Notes: generated by a model not told the origin, from the letters alone. A stretch of DNA of 64,000 bases from Bacteroidota bacterium (GCA_023396415.1 JAEWWJ010000114.1:31299-95298), one strand, 5' to 3'; numbered from the stretch's first letter, positions 44,063-52,936 are shown. Numbers and translations: made by a program.

Positions 44063-44866
44063 CTACCTGAACATAAAGGAAATTCTAAATAAAATTCGGT
44101 TGTAATTGGTAAATACCCTGCGTTGCATCCGCTCCGCTCCCACTCGCCAATCACCGTAGAGGAAACTGTCTTTCGACATTTCCTGATGGTGATAGCCGAT
44201 GCCCATTAGAAAAGCATCGCTTTTACCTATAGGAATCAAGATTCCTAATTCCGGTGAAATCAAAGCGCCACCATATGTTTTGCCAACATCACCATTGTTG
44301 GTATTGGTTTTATCGTCTTTATTGATCGAAAAGCAATACCCTATTTTCAATGATGCAAAAGGAATCATTCCATGTTTTTTTAACACGTACTTTACTTCCG
44401 CAAAAACGGGAAGCGTGCTCCATTCATAGTATTCATAACCAACACCTATGCCGGTAAAAAACTGAGGGTTAAAATAATATCCGTTGACCATTGTCAGCGA
44501 AGGAACCGGAAGATTGTCATTCCGGCCTTCGCCAAACAATAGGGCTAGTGAGCTTAAGTTATAGTACCCCTTCTTTTTTTGTTGAAAAAACTGAGGGGTT
44601 GTTGCGTTTTTAATGACCTGAATGCTGTCCAAATCCTTGGCAGCCACCAAGCTGATACCGCAATTGTTTTGCACACGGTAGCTTCCGAGACTATCGTTGC
44701 CAACAATTTGACCAAAAATGACCTCGCCATTTTTAAAATAAAAAGCCGTTTGATCTTGCGATTGAAGGCCAGGTGCAGCAAAAATCAGAATAAGCACAGC
44801 TAGCCAACACCAAAAGGATGTCGGCTTTGCCTGATGAACAAGTTTAAAACTCCGTTTAAACATCAT
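44063..44866 (-). CDS. Outer-membrane beta-barrel protein, unknown function
   Basis: 267 residues. A signal peptide (hydrophobic segment about 19-35, cleavage near LQSQ) is followed by a soluble stretch resembling FYFKNGEVIFGQIVG and then repeated amphipathic strands ending in F-x-F-M-F-R, as in outer-membrane barrels. I do not recognise a specific family. A 63-residue ORF ends three bases before the start codon, so the two are probably translationally coupled. A terminator separates both from the LVIVD gene upstream. Confidence 0.75.
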   Translation of the reverse strand: MMFKRSFKLVHQAKPTSFWCWLAVLILIFAAPGLQSQDQTAFYFKNGEVIFGQIVGNDSLGSYRVQNNCGISLVAAKDLDSIQVIKNATTPQFFQQKKKGYYNLSSLALLFGEGRNDNLPVPSLTMVNGYYFNPQFFTGIGVGYEYYEWSTLPVFAEVKYVLKKHGMIPFASLKIGYCFSINKDDKTNTNNGDVGKTYGGALISPELGILIPIGKSDAFLMGIGYHHQEMSKDSFLYGDWRVGAERMQRRVFTNYNRILFRISFMFR

Positions 44867-44869
44867 TGC

Positions 44870-45061
44870 TTACCACAGTGAAGTCTGGTTTACTTTCCAC
44901 AGTTTACTGACGTGCTTGCGCAAAATGTTTTGTTCGCCAAAGCGTGTATTCCAGACCATGGGACGGTTTCCAATAAGTTTACGGAGCGGAGAGAGTTGCC
45001 AAATCAAACTGTCAGATGCAGCTTTGTGTTGGGATTTCTTTTTCCAGAAGTTGAGTTTCAT
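44870..45061 (-). CDS. Small basic protein of unknown function
   Basis: 63 residues from the ATG at 45061: basic, aromatic-rich (MKLNFWKKKS, then QLSPLRKLIGNRPMVWNTRF) with no signal peptide. A longer frame to 45100 overlaps a terminator hairpin and is rejected. TAA, one codon, ATG separate it from the beta-barrel gene, an arrangement that favours coupling. Function unknown; it may simply be a leader peptide. Confidence 0.45.
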   Translation of the reverse strand: MKLNFWKKKSQHKAASDSLIWQLSPLRKLIGNRPMVWNTRFGEQNILRKHVSKLWKVNQTSLW

Positions 45062-45074
45062 GAGCTTAAGTGTT

Positions 45075-45109
45075 AAAAAACTGCTGCCTTCACCGTTCAA
45101 AGGCAGCAG
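45075..45109 (-). terminator. Terminator of the LVIVD gene (minus strand)
   Basis: On the minus strand CTGCTGCCTT (45100-45109 and 45081-45090, perfect 10-bp stem, 9-base loop) is followed by TTTTTTAACA. It ends the sigma/anti-sigma/LVIVD operon. Confidence 0.8.
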
Positions 45110-45162
45110 CCGGACGCAAATCCGATGAATTAAAAAAAGTGGTTAGTGAATATTTTTTCATA

Positions 45163-46461
45163 TTATAGTGCTTTTACAATGGGCATGGTGCTGAGCAGCT
45201 GCAAATTGTTTAAGTCAGTATAATCATATTGGTATAGACCATCGGCGCCAATCATCATAAGAAGTCCATTGTGGCAAATAACATCGTAGCTTTTTATGTT
45301 AGGAAAATGAGCGAGTTGGTGCTGATGTACTTCCATCGGATCGGTAACATCATACACTTTTAAACCGGCATCGCCATCGCAGATAAAAAGCGTTTTATTA
45401 TCAATAGCTAAACCGTGAGGATTGTACATGGGGTAGGATTTTACTGAAAATGGATGGGCAAGCGAAGATATGTCAACAACCTCCAAAAGATTGACCATAT
45501 TGTTGCAATTGTTGCCCGAGCGGAGGGTTACGTAAGCATAATTTCCATCCACAACCACAGGGTCGCAGGAGGAGATATGTTCAAAAACGCTAACATAAGC
45601 CGGTATAGCCGGGTTGTTGAGGTTATACACCAACATGCCGGTGGTGGTGCCAAGAAACAAATGTCCTTCAAAAGGATAAATGGTTTCAACCAACCGGTTA
45701 AGCGGCACTTCAGCTCCTATTACGATACCCGGACTTTGAGCGATATTAAAAAGTTTAAGGGCGCTGTTGTGAACCGCGTACAAATAATCGGCAATAATAG
45801 TGAAACGTGCCATTGATCCACCTTTTCCGGTATTCCCACCAATAATACCTATTTCACCCATACCCAATTGAGGTTGCCCAACGGCATCAAAATAAAGATA
45901 ATCACCACGATAAAGACTGCCTCTTTCAATGACTTCAACAACTTCTTTCTTTTCCCAGCCAATAACAACGCCTTTATCAAAATCGAGTCCATACACAGGA
46001 TAGGCATCATTGAGCGCAGGAATCACATGTGGAAAAACGTTTTCAACACGTTCAATTTCAACCGGATTTTGTGGATTGCTAATGTCAATGGCTACCAAAT
46101 CCATGTAACTATCGGCAAATAGAATATTTTCTTTGATGGCGATATCCACATTTCCGAGAATATTAATAAAGGCTATGGCCTCAGGTGCAGCAGGATTGGT
46201 ATTGTCAATGACATGAACACCTTTCTGTAACTCATTTATAAATAGGAAGTTATTATACATATAAATCTTTCCAGGCTGAACCATTGGCTGAGGCTCAGTT
46301 TTCTCTACTGAGGCTCTAAAAGATTTAAAGTCCATATAAACAGGCACATTGGCTACGTATTTCAACTCCTCATACACCCTGTCGCGACAAGAAGTAAAAA
46401 ATATCGTCACAAATGCGACGAGCAAAACGGATGATTTTAAAGAAAAAAATCGAGTTTTCAT
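45163..46461 (-). CDS. LVIVD-repeat surface lipoprotein
   Basis: 432 residues with lipoprotein signal (lipobox FTSC, about residue 25). The mature part holds repeated beta-propeller-like blades of the LVIVD family (for example DNTNPAAPEAIAFI, DISNPQNPVEIERV, DISSLAHPFSVKSY, DVTDPMEVHQHQLA). It sits downstream of the ECF sigma/anti-sigma pair with a 59-base gap and probably in the same transcript. Ligand binding at the surface or periplasm is likely; the ligand is unknown. Confidence 0.88.
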   Translation of the reverse strand: MKTRFFSLKSSVLLVAFVTIFFTSCRDRVYEELKYVANVPVYMDFKSFRASVEKTEPQPMVQPGKIYMYNNFLFINELQKGVHVIDNTNPAAPEAIAFINILGNVDIAIKENILFADSYMDLVAIDISNPQNPVEIERVENVFPHVIPALNDAYPVYGLDFDKGVVIGWEKKEVVEVIERGSLYRGDYLYFDAVGQPQLGMGEIGIIGGNTGKGGSMARFTIIADYLYAVHNSALKLFNIAQSPGIVIGAEVPLNRLVETIYPFEGHLFLGTTTGMLVYNLNNPAIPAYVSVFEHISSCDPVVVDGNYAYVTLRSGNNCNNMVNLLEVVDISSLAHPFSVKSYPMYNPHGLAIDNKTLFICDGDAGLKVYDVTDPMEVHQHQLAHFPNIKSYDVICHNGLLMMIGADGLYQYDYTDLNNLQLLSTMPIVKAL

Positions 46462-46520
46462 GTTTAAACGCTTTGTTGGCCTTTAGACGGCAAACCAGCG
46501 CAAACCGTTGCAATGCGGGA

Positions 46521-47813
46521 TTAAAAAGTCAAACGAATTCCTGTTTGAAACACCGGCCACAACATTTTTGCCGAACGCATATTGAATGGTTGTGTGCTAT
46601 TGAGGTAGAAAACCTGTACTCCCGCTTCGCCATAAATGCTTAACCGTTGGTAAATATTAACATCGGCTCCCAGAGAGCTATGCGTAGAAAGCTGAAAACC
46701 AGGGATTCGCATACTATTGTGGAATGATTCGCTCAAGCTGTTGTTTTCAAACTTCATACTTTTGTTCACCGCTGCAATGCCTTTTTCCACAATCACTGAT
46801 TGTTGAAGGTAACCCCTAAAATTTTTGGATTGCCAAACATCAAAACGGATTCCCATCGGCAAACCGATATAGTGCAAGCTTCGCAGATACTCGCTATAAT
46901 TTTCTTCAATTTCCAATGTCTTAGTCAGTACGCTCAAAGTGGTATAAATGATTCCGGTTTCTAAGCTGATGCGTTTGCCAACCCGATAGCTAAATTTCAG
47001 TCCTAAGGTGAGCGGTGGGCGAATGTCAGTGCGTTCAACTTCTTCGTAAAAGGTTGTTTCATAAGCGATATCATTTTGAAAAGCATCGTTGCGGTACTTT
47101 ACATTGTTGTTTTCATACAGCAACTCATTGGCGGTAACCGTGCCGCCCGGAACGCTCCCATAAGCCAAAGCTACATTCATTTTATTTTTTTGTAACAACT
47201 CCTTTTCGCGCTGATCGTCCAAAACGAAATCCGGAATTTGTTTCAATATCTTTTCAGCAAGCATGATTTCAGCCATGCGGGTGTCATCAGATGATGTGTG
47301 TTGGGCCAAATCATTTCCGGCGGTTAGATCGTCAACCGTCGTTGGGAGGGCTTCCACTGAATCAGTCATTTCAACCTGCTGATTTGTGATGGACGCCATT
47401 TGGCTGTAAATGCCCGCTTCTTTAGTGCGTGGCAAGACCGTTGAAGGGATAGATTGTTTTTGTTTTGCGGTAGTTTCAGTTGAAGGAGGCTTTGCTAAAT
47501 TGGTTTCAAAAGTCTGATTTGTAAACGGTTCCGTAGTTTTATCTTGCGTCTGAACCGTGTTCTCGTCAGGAGTTACAACAAGGCCGATGGCAGAGGGTTG
47601 GGGTTGTTGCGAAAAGAAAAGCATGGAAACAGGCACCGCGACCGCAAACAACAAAGCTGCGGCTGCAGCAGCGCGCCATATGTAGAGCGTTCGCTTCTTT
47701 CTTTGCGTTGCAAGGGCAATTTTTTCCCATACAGCCCCCGGAGGTTGCACCTCAAAATTGTGCAAGTGCTGGTGAAAAATATCTCTTAAATCATCTTTCT
47801 GCTTTTCCATCAT
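46521..47813 (-). CDS. Anti-sigma-like protein with predicted outer-membrane beta-barrel domain
   Basis: 430 residues. Residues 1-45 are a cytoplasmic-type segment (LRDIFHQHLHNFEVQPP, VWEKI) ending in basic KKRT, followed by one membrane helix (about 48-66) and a long low-complexity linker. From about 240 the sequence is strand-rich with the barrel-like endings of outer-membrane proteins (LKFSYRVGKRISLETGIIYT, final VFQTGIRLTF). Its start overlaps the stop of the ECF sigma gene by four bases, the classic sigma/anti-sigma layout. An inner-membrane helix joined to an outer-membrane barrel is an odd topology; it may span the envelope or be processed. Confidence 0.8.
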   Translation of the reverse strand: MMEKQKDDLRDIFHQHLHNFEVQPPGAVWEKIALATQRKKRTLYIWRAAAAAALLFAVAVPVSMLFFSQQPQPSAIGLVVTPDENTVQTQDKTTEPFTNQTFETNLAKPPSTETTAKQKQSIPSTVLPRTKEAGIYSQMASITNQQVEMTDSVEALPTTVDDLTAGNDLAQHTSSDDTRMAEIMLAEKILKQIPDFVLDDQREKELLQKNKMNVALAYGSVPGGTVTANELLYENNNVKYRNDAFQNDIAYETTFYEEVERTDIRPPLTLGLKFSYRVGKRISLETGIIYTTLSVLTKTLEIEENYSEYLRSLHYIGLPMGIRFDVWQSKNFRGYLQQSVIVEKGIAAVNKSMKFENNSLSESFHNSMRIPGFQLSTHSSLGADVNIYQRLSIYGEAGVQVFYLNSTQPFNMRSAKMLWPVFQTGIRLTF

Positions 47814-48343
47814 TCCTTTTCTTTTTTATTCAACCGAAGTTGTAACCACTGTCGTGCCCTCGAATACTGCGACTTTGAAGTGCCTTCGCTAATGTGCAGC
47901 ATTTTGCCAATTTCTTGGTGTGTGTAGCCTTCAATAGCATAGAGATTAAAAACCGTTCTAAAACCGGTGGGCAGCGTTTGAATTAGTTGCAGAAGTTCTC
48001 CTGCGTTTATTTGATCCATCACTTGCTCCACGTCATCGGTTGTAAACAAAGCTTTCTCCACTTCTACACTGTTTTTAATCACATCAACTTTTCTAAGTTT
48101 CTCCAACGCCGTGTTCACCACAATACGTCTGATCCAACCTTCAAATGAACCTTCAAAACGAAATTTATCCAGATTATTAAAAACCCTTATAAATCCCTCC
48201 TGAAGATAGTCTTGTGCTGTGTCATCGTCTTTAGCATACCGCAAACACACTCCGAACATCTTGGGCGCAAACCTTTCATAAAGCTGCTTTTGAGCTTTTG
48301 AATCGCCTTTCAGACACGCGTTTACCAGTTGCCTTTCATCCAT
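47810..48343 (-). CDS. ECF sigma factor (RpoE-like)
   Basis: 177 residues. Region 2 includes RYAKDDDTAQDYLQEGFIRVFNNLDKF and FEGWIRRIVVNTALEKLRK; region 4 includes LPTGFRTVFNLYAIEGYTHQEIGKML and SEGTSKSQYSRARQWL. It directs RNA polymerase to stress or envelope genes when released. Its stop overlaps the start of the anti-sigma-like gene (ATGA). No upstream promoter could be identified with confidence, so autocontrol is not shown. Confidence 0.95.
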   Translation of the reverse strand: MDERQLVNACLKGDSKAQKQLYERFAPKMFGVCLRYAKDDDTAQDYLQEGFIRVFNNLDKFRFEGSFEGWIRRIVVNTALEKLRKVDVIKNSVEVEKALFTTDDVEQVMDQINAGELLQLIQTLPTGFRTVFNLYAIEGYTHQEIGKMLHISEGTSKSQYSRARQWLQLRLNKKEKE

Positions 48344-48555
48344 TCATTTACATAAACGAAACCAACCATGCGCAGAACAGAAGTCAGATGCTTTGCTTTT
48401 AAAAAAAGTTGCATTCAACATTGCTGTTGGAAGCTACAATGGTTGATGATTTATTTACAATCCTTGTCAGTTTCGATGCCGGGCTTATTGAAGGCCCATG
48501 CACAAAAGTAAAAATAATCCATTCACTTCACAGAGTACGTATAAAATAGGAAAAT
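48344..48555. other. Noncoding spacer upstream of the ECF sigma gene
   Basis: No gene or strong TAnnTTTG element is seen in this stretch. The sigma gene may be transcribed from an ECF-type promoter not recognisable by eye. Confidence 0.3.
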
Positions 48556-48583
48556 AAAAAGGGGGATTGGTCCCCCCTTTTTA
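48556..48583 (-). terminator. Terminator after pckA (minus strand)
   Basis: AAAAAGGGGG pairs with CCCCCTTTTT across a short loop; A- and T-runs flank the GC core on both sides. Confidence 0.85.
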
Positions 48584-48643
48584 AAACAATTAAATGGTGT
48601 TTAAAACATTTCGGATGTAATCAAGAAGATAAAACACCACCAA

Positions 48644-50260
48644 CTATACTTTTGGACCGGCTTCTACAAGACGCCTACCCTCCTCTGTATCGGTGTATTT
48701 ATCAAAATTATCAATAAACATTTTTGCCAATTCATTGGCTTTTCTGTCAAACTCATCAGGATCGGCATAGGTATTCTTAGTGAACAAGATGTTTGAATCC
48801 ACACCGGCGAGTTCGGTAGGCACTTCCAATTTGAAACGGGGTGAAATGCGTGTTGGCGCCTTTTCGATGCTGCCATCGAGAATAGCATCAATGATGGCAC
48901 GGGTGGCTTTGATAGAGATTCGTTTTCCGGTTCCGTTCCATCCGGTATTAACAAGATAGGCTTTTGCTCCCACGGCTTCCATCCTTTTTACCAGCTCCAC
49001 GGCATATTTGGTAGGATGAAGGGCAAGGAAGGCATTGCCAAAGCAAGCTGAAAAAGTGGGTTGCGGACTGGTGACTCCGAGTTCTGTTCCGGCCAGTTTG
49101 GCGGTAAATCCCGAAAGGAAATGGTACTTAGTTTGCTCGCTGTTGAGTTTTGAAACCGGAGGCAGAACGCCAAAAGCATCGGCGGTGAGAAAAATCACTT
49201 TGGTGGCATGGCCTCCTTTTGACACGGGCTTTACAATATTATCAATGTGGTTGATGGGATAAGAAACCCGCGTGTTTTCGGTTTTGGCTTTGCTGTCAAA
49301 ATCAATGCTGCCGTCTTCGTGGACTACAAGATTTTCCAACAAAGCATCACGTTTGATGGCATGAAAAATATCCGGCTCATTTTCTTCGCTCAGGTTGATG
49401 CACTTGGCATAGCAACCACCTTCAAAATTAAATACGCCATCATCGTCCCAGCCATGTTCATCATCGCCAATCAGCATCCGTTTAGGATCGGCCGAAAGGG
49501 TCGTTTTACCTGTTCCGGATAAACCGAAAAAGATAGCTACATCGCCATCTTTGCCCATGTTGGCCGAGCAGTGCATGGCAGCAATACCTTTCAATGGCAG
49601 ATAATAATTCATCATGGTGAAGATGCCTTTTTTCATTTCTCCGCCATACCAGCTGCCGCCAATCAACGACATACGCTCTGTAAGGTTAAAAACAACAAAG
49701 TTTTCGGAGTTCATTCCCATTTCTTTCCAGTTGGGATTGACGGCTTTAGAGGCATTAAGAACAACAAAATCGGGAGTAAATGTGGCCAACTCTTCAGCGG
49801 TAGGACGGATAAACATATTTTTGACAAAATGGGCCTGCCATGCCACTTCCATCACAAAACGCACCTTGAGGCGGGTGTCGGGATTGGCGCCTGCATAGGC
49901 ATCCATGATGTATAACTTCTTTTCGCTCAGCTGGTTGGCAGCAATTTTTTTCAACACATCCCATTTGGCCGGTTCGAGCGGACGGTTGTCATTCTTTCCC
50001 ATCGTTGACCACCAAACAGTGTCCTTCGACACATCATCATAAACGATGTATTTGTCTTTAGGAGAACGTCCGGTGAACACGCCGGTATCCACCGAAACAG
50101 CACCCATTTTTGTAACTACACCCTTTTCAAATCCTTGAAGATCAGGCGCGGTTTCGTGCTGATAAAGCTCGTCATAAGAGCTGTTATGGAATATTTTTTC
50201 GACATTGGTTATGCCATATTGTGCAAGTTCTGACCTCAGCACCTTTTCATCTTTAAACAT
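48644..50260 (-). CDS. pckA: Phosphoenolpyruvate carboxykinase (ATP)
   Basis: 538 residues, the normal length for ATP-type PEPCK. The kinase P-loop is GLSGTGKTTLS, preceded by the oxaloacetate region TGRSPKDKYIV and the metal-binding motif GEMKKGIFTMMNYYLP; the ATP-type end KRISIKATRAI is present. It interconverts oxaloacetate and PEP. In fermentative or anaerobic Bacteroidota it runs toward oxaloacetate and succinate. A consensus promoter lies just upstream. Confidence 0.97.
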   Translation of the reverse strand: MFKDEKVLRSELAQYGITNVEKIFHNSSYDELYQHETAPDLQGFEKGVVTKMGAVSVDTGVFTGRSPKDKYIVYDDVSKDTVWWSTMGKNDNRPLEPAKWDVLKKIAANQLSEKKLYIMDAYAGANPDTRLKVRFVMEVAWQAHFVKNMFIRPTAEELATFTPDFVVLNASKAVNPNWKEMGMNSENFVVFNLTERMSLIGGSWYGGEMKKGIFTMMNYYLPLKGIAAMHCSANMGKDGDVAIFFGLSGTGKTTLSADPKRMLIGDDEHGWDDDGVFNFEGGCYAKCINLSEENEPDIFHAIKRDALLENLVVHEDGSIDFDSKAKTENTRVSYPINHIDNIVKPVSKGGHATKVIFLTADAFGVLPPVSKLNSEQTKYHFLSGFTAKLAGTELGVTSPQPTFSACFGNAFLALHPTKYAVELVKRMEAVGAKAYLVNTGWNGTGKRISIKATRAIIDAILDGSIEKAPTRISPRFKLEVPTELAGVDSNILFTKNTYADPDEFDRKANELAKMFIDNFDKYTDTEEGRRLVEAGPKV

Positions 50261-50301
50261 ATTGATGTTTTTTAGTTTTACATGTGGTTTTGATGAGGTT
50301 G

Positions 50302-50331
50302 CAAAGTTAATAATTCAGCTGAAAGCACAAA
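50302..50331 (-). promoter_or_regulatory. Promoter of pckA
   Basis: On the minus strand TTTG (50331-50328), 18 bases, then TAACTTTG (50309-50302), 41 bases before the ATG. Fits the full Bacteroidota consensus. Confidence 0.7.
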
Positions 50332-50472
50332 CGATTGCAATAATTATTTGAAACAAGCACCTGCACCCTATACATGCTTTCAATTGAACGCTAAACCGCC
50401 GATTTGTGTGCGATATATCACTCATACGACTTGATTGCCTTCCAAAAAGACCAAATTGTTGATTTTTGGTGC

Positions 50473-50480
50473 TATTTTTG
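50473..50480 (+). promoter_or_regulatory. Candidate -7 element of the mbnP gene
   Basis: TATTTTTG ends 26 bases before the ATG at 50507, which supports that start over an in-frame ATG at 50435. Confidence 0.45.
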
Positions 50481-50506
50481 TAAATAATTACCAAAATTTC
50501 AGCCGG

Positions 50507-51388
50507 ATGAAAAACATATTTTTTGCCTTTTTAGGATTGATGGTGCTTTGGTCATGTGATTCCAAGAGTAAAAAAAACAACCTCCAGGTAGGAAAGTTGC
50601 AATTCGACATCCTGCATACTGTGGATGGAAAACCCTTGATCACCGACAGTCTTCTTTATGTGAATGCAGCCGGTAACCGTTATGAAATTAGTGAGATACA
50701 ATGGTTTATCTCTGATATTTTTGCGCACAAGGCCGATGGTTCAAGCGTTTTGGTTGACGCTGTCAACGACATCAAATATGTAGATACCGACATCGAAAGT
50801 AGCTGGGCGATTCATCCTTTAACTTCTATATCTTCAGGTGTTTACACCGGTTTGAGCTTCACCTTCGGAATCAATGAAGAAAAAAACAAATCGTTGCGTT
50901 TTGTTAACCCACCCGAATCGTTTATGTTTTGGCCCGATTATCTTGGTGGCGGCTACCATTATATGAAACTCAACGGCAAATGGATCAATCCCCAACAGCA
51001 AGCCGAGCCTTTCAATTTTCATCTTGGCATCGGCCAGATTTATGATACTACCGCATCCAAATCCTACTATATCAATCTTGACTCGTGCTGCTCGCGCAAC
51101 CATTGCAAAGGCTATCAACCACCCAAAAAACTGATGCCCATCATTGGTTTTGTGCAAAACTATTTTGAAGTTCAGCTGAACCAAGAGTTTACCATTTACG
51201 ACGATAAAACTACCCATCTTGAGCTTGTTATGCAAATTGAAAAATGGTTTGAAGGACAGCACGTTTACGACCATAACCATTGGGGAGGTAGTATAATGCA
51301 GCAGCAAGCAGCCATGAAAATGGCCTGCGAAAATGGTTTGAATGTGTTCGATCTGAAAGTGAAAGGTGTTGAAAATGATTCCAAATAA
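50507..51388 (+). CDS. MbnP-family copper-binding lipoprotein
   Basis: 293 residues from the ATG at 50507, giving a lipoprotein signal (lipobox LWSC). The core FMFWPDYLGGGYHYMKLNG matches the MbnP pattern; in studied members a tryptophan in this family is converted to kynurenine by the partner MbnH and helps to bind copper. A double-cysteine DSCCSRNHC segment and a histidine-rich stretch (YDHNHWGG) may bind metal too. The MbnH-like gene starts 14 bases before its stop. Copper handling is inferred from the pair. Confidence 0.88.
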   Translation: MKNIFFAFLGLMVLWSCDSKSKKNNLQVGKLQFDILHTVDGKPLITDSLLYVNAAGNRYEISEIQWFISDIFAHKADGSSVLVDAVNDIKYVDTDIESSWAIHPLTSISSGVYTGLSFTFGINEEKNKSLRFVNPPESFMFWPDYLGGGYHYMKLNGKWINPQQQAEPFNFHLGIGQIYDTTASKSYYINLDSCCSRNHCKGYQPPKKLMPIIGFVQNYFEVQLNQEFTIYDDKTTHLELVMQIEKWFEGQHVYDHNHWGGSIMQQQAAMKMACENGLNVFDLKVKGVENDSK

Positions 51389-52520
51389 ATTACGAATTGG
51401 AGTGATGCTCCTTGTTTTCGTTGCGCTTTCGTCATGCAAAACTGAGCCTGACCCCAAAGTTCACATCCCGACACCATATAATATAGAGATCCCTTTTGGT
51501 TTTCCCACCAACCTCAACATTCCTGCCGATAATCCGCTGACCGAAGAAGGAATTGCATTGGGGAGATATTTATTTTACGATGGCCGAATGAGTGGACGCA
51601 CACATCCCGACTCGCTGATGAGCTGTGCCACCTGCCACCTACAAAGTCGAAATTTTGAAGCCGGTGTGGACCATTCTGTTTTTCAAAACGGTTTTGTGCA
51701 TGGCCTCAACGGACAGCAGACACGCCATGTGATGCTGCCTTTGGTCAACCTTGTTTGGAACCACAGTGGTTACGGATGGAATGGCTTCTTGTATCCCACC
51801 AACGAGCGCACCGATATGCGTAATATTGAAGATTTTGTACGATTGGCCGTTACAGCCACCGATGAAATAAATACCGATACAACGACAGTGAAAGCTGTAT
51901 TTCAATCGCTAAAAGGCTACCCCGAACTGTTTTTTAAAGCCTTTGGCAACGAAAAAATAAGCTTCAAAAATATTGAAAGAGCCGTTGCACAATTCGTAAG
52001 AACCATTGTTTCAGCCAATTCGCGATTCGATCGTTTCTTGAAAGGCGAATTACAACTCACTGCTTCGGAGCTGAATGGTTATGTTTTGTTTACTACCGAA
52101 GAAGGAGCCGATTGCTTTCATTGCCATGGCGGCGGCGGAAATCCATTGTTCACCACACATCTGTTTTACAACAATGGAAAAGATACAGTTTTTAATGGTT
52201 TCGGCGACCGTTTTGAGGTCACCGGAAATCCAAAACACAAAGGAGCATACAAAGCACCAAGCCTGAGAAACATTTCTCTTTCAGGCCCTTATATGCACGA
52301 TGGACGTTTTTCAACCCTCGATGAGGTCATTGATTTTTACTCCCATCATGTGCTGCTTTCAGAAAATGTTGATCCGTTGATGCACCATGTTTTAAAGGGT
52401 GGTGTGCAGCTCACCCCCAACGAAAAAGCCGATCTTAAGGCTTTCATTCTTTCGTTGCATGACGAGCAGTTTTTATCCGATCCACGCTTTGCTCCACCTT
52501 TGCAATTTCCTGATGAATAA
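51375..52520 (+). CDS. MbnH-like diheme cytochrome c peroxidase family lipoprotein
   Basis: 381 residues from the ATG at 51375, overlapping the MbnP gene by 14 bases. Lipoprotein signal (SSCKTEP) and two heme c sites, CATCH and CFHCH. The fold is that of the MauG/CcpA group, with GALRNISLSGPYMHDGRF-like APSLRNISLSGPYMHDGRF. It likely oxidises the MbnP protein. A free-standing peroxidase role is possible. Confidence 0.88.
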   Translation: MIPNKLRIGVMLLVFVALSSCKTEPDPKVHIPTPYNIEIPFGFPTNLNIPADNPLTEEGIALGRYLFYDGRMSGRTHPDSLMSCATCHLQSRNFEAGVDHSVFQNGFVHGLNGQQTRHVMLPLVNLVWNHSGYGWNGFLYPTNERTDMRNIEDFVRLAVTATDEINTDTTTVKAVFQSLKGYPELFFKAFGNEKISFKNIERAVAQFVRTIVSANSRFDRFLKGELQLTASELNGYVLFTTEEGADCFHCHGGGGNPLFTTHLFYNNGKDTVFNGFGDRFEVTGNPKHKGAYKAPSLRNISLSGPYMHDGRFSTLDEVIDFYSHHVLLSENVDPLMHHVLKGGVQLTPNEKADLKAFILSLHDEQFLSDPRFAPPLQFPDE

Positions 52521-52530
52521 GGCGTAAAAA

Positions 52531-52572
52531 AACATACGGCCCTCGAAGTAAAAAACCTCAAAACCGTATGTT
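52531..52572. terminator. Weak inverted repeat between convergent genes
   Basis: AACATACGG and CCGTATGTT form a 9-bp stem around a 24-base loop, with no T-run. It may end transcription of the MbnH gene and of the 52597 gene. Confidence 0.3.
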
Positions 52573-52596
52573 AATTGATGGAAAAATAAATCTTAA

Positions 52597-52830
52597 CTAT
52601 TGTGTTGAAACACGATTTACATCCGCTGCTTTTTCTTGCCTTCTTTCCGAAGCATAGTTACAAACAATACAGATGGTGAAACTTATAGCCGCAACGCTCA
52701 TCAAGAACATGGCAACAATACAAACGTTGATGTTCAAAAACAACCAACCGGCGACCATAACGATAATACTTAAAAGTACCGAGGCCAAGCCAACTTTCGA
52801 GAGTAAAGAACCTAATTTACACATAATCAT
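52597..52830 (-). CDS. Small two-helix membrane protein, unknown function
   Basis: 77 residues with two membrane helices (about 13-31 and 36-58) joined by a short loop; three cysteines lie within or near the membrane. The tail is charged (NYASERRQEKAADVN). It is divergent from the Crp/Fnr gene and shares with it the regulatory spacer 52831-52957. Family not recognised. Confidence 0.65.
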   Translation of the reverse strand: MIMCKLGSLLSKVGLASVLLSIIVMVAGWLFLNINVCIVAMFLMSVAAISFTICIVCNYASERRQEKAADVNRVSTQ

Positions 52831-52841
52831 TTAATTTTCAA

Positions 52842-52849
52842 CAAATTTA
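52842..52849 (-). promoter_or_regulatory. Candidate -7 element of the 52597 gene
   Basis: TAAATTTG on the minus strand, 11 bases before the start codon, so the leader would be very short. Confidence 0.35.
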
Positions 52850-52904
52850 CGTCAAGAAACCAAAGTTGCAGTAGCTTAAAAAATGACCAATATCACCAAC
52901 TTAA

Positions 52905-52936
52905 TGTGACTAAAATCACATTTTAAGCTATCTTTG
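52905..52936 (+). promoter_or_regulatory. CRP-type operator TGTGA-N6-TCACA and -7 element
   Basis: TGTGA (52905-52909), CTAAAA, TCACA (52916-52920) is a perfect CRP-family site. TATCTTTG at 52929-52936 matches the -7 consensus, 21 bases before the ATG at 52958. The operator covers the place where the -33 element would be, so it fits self-control of the regulator gene. Confidence 0.75.

Noticed and set aside
45868..46122. Plus-strand open frame opposite the LVIVD gene
   Set aside because: Composition (many I, N, H) fits an antisense frame; no other support.
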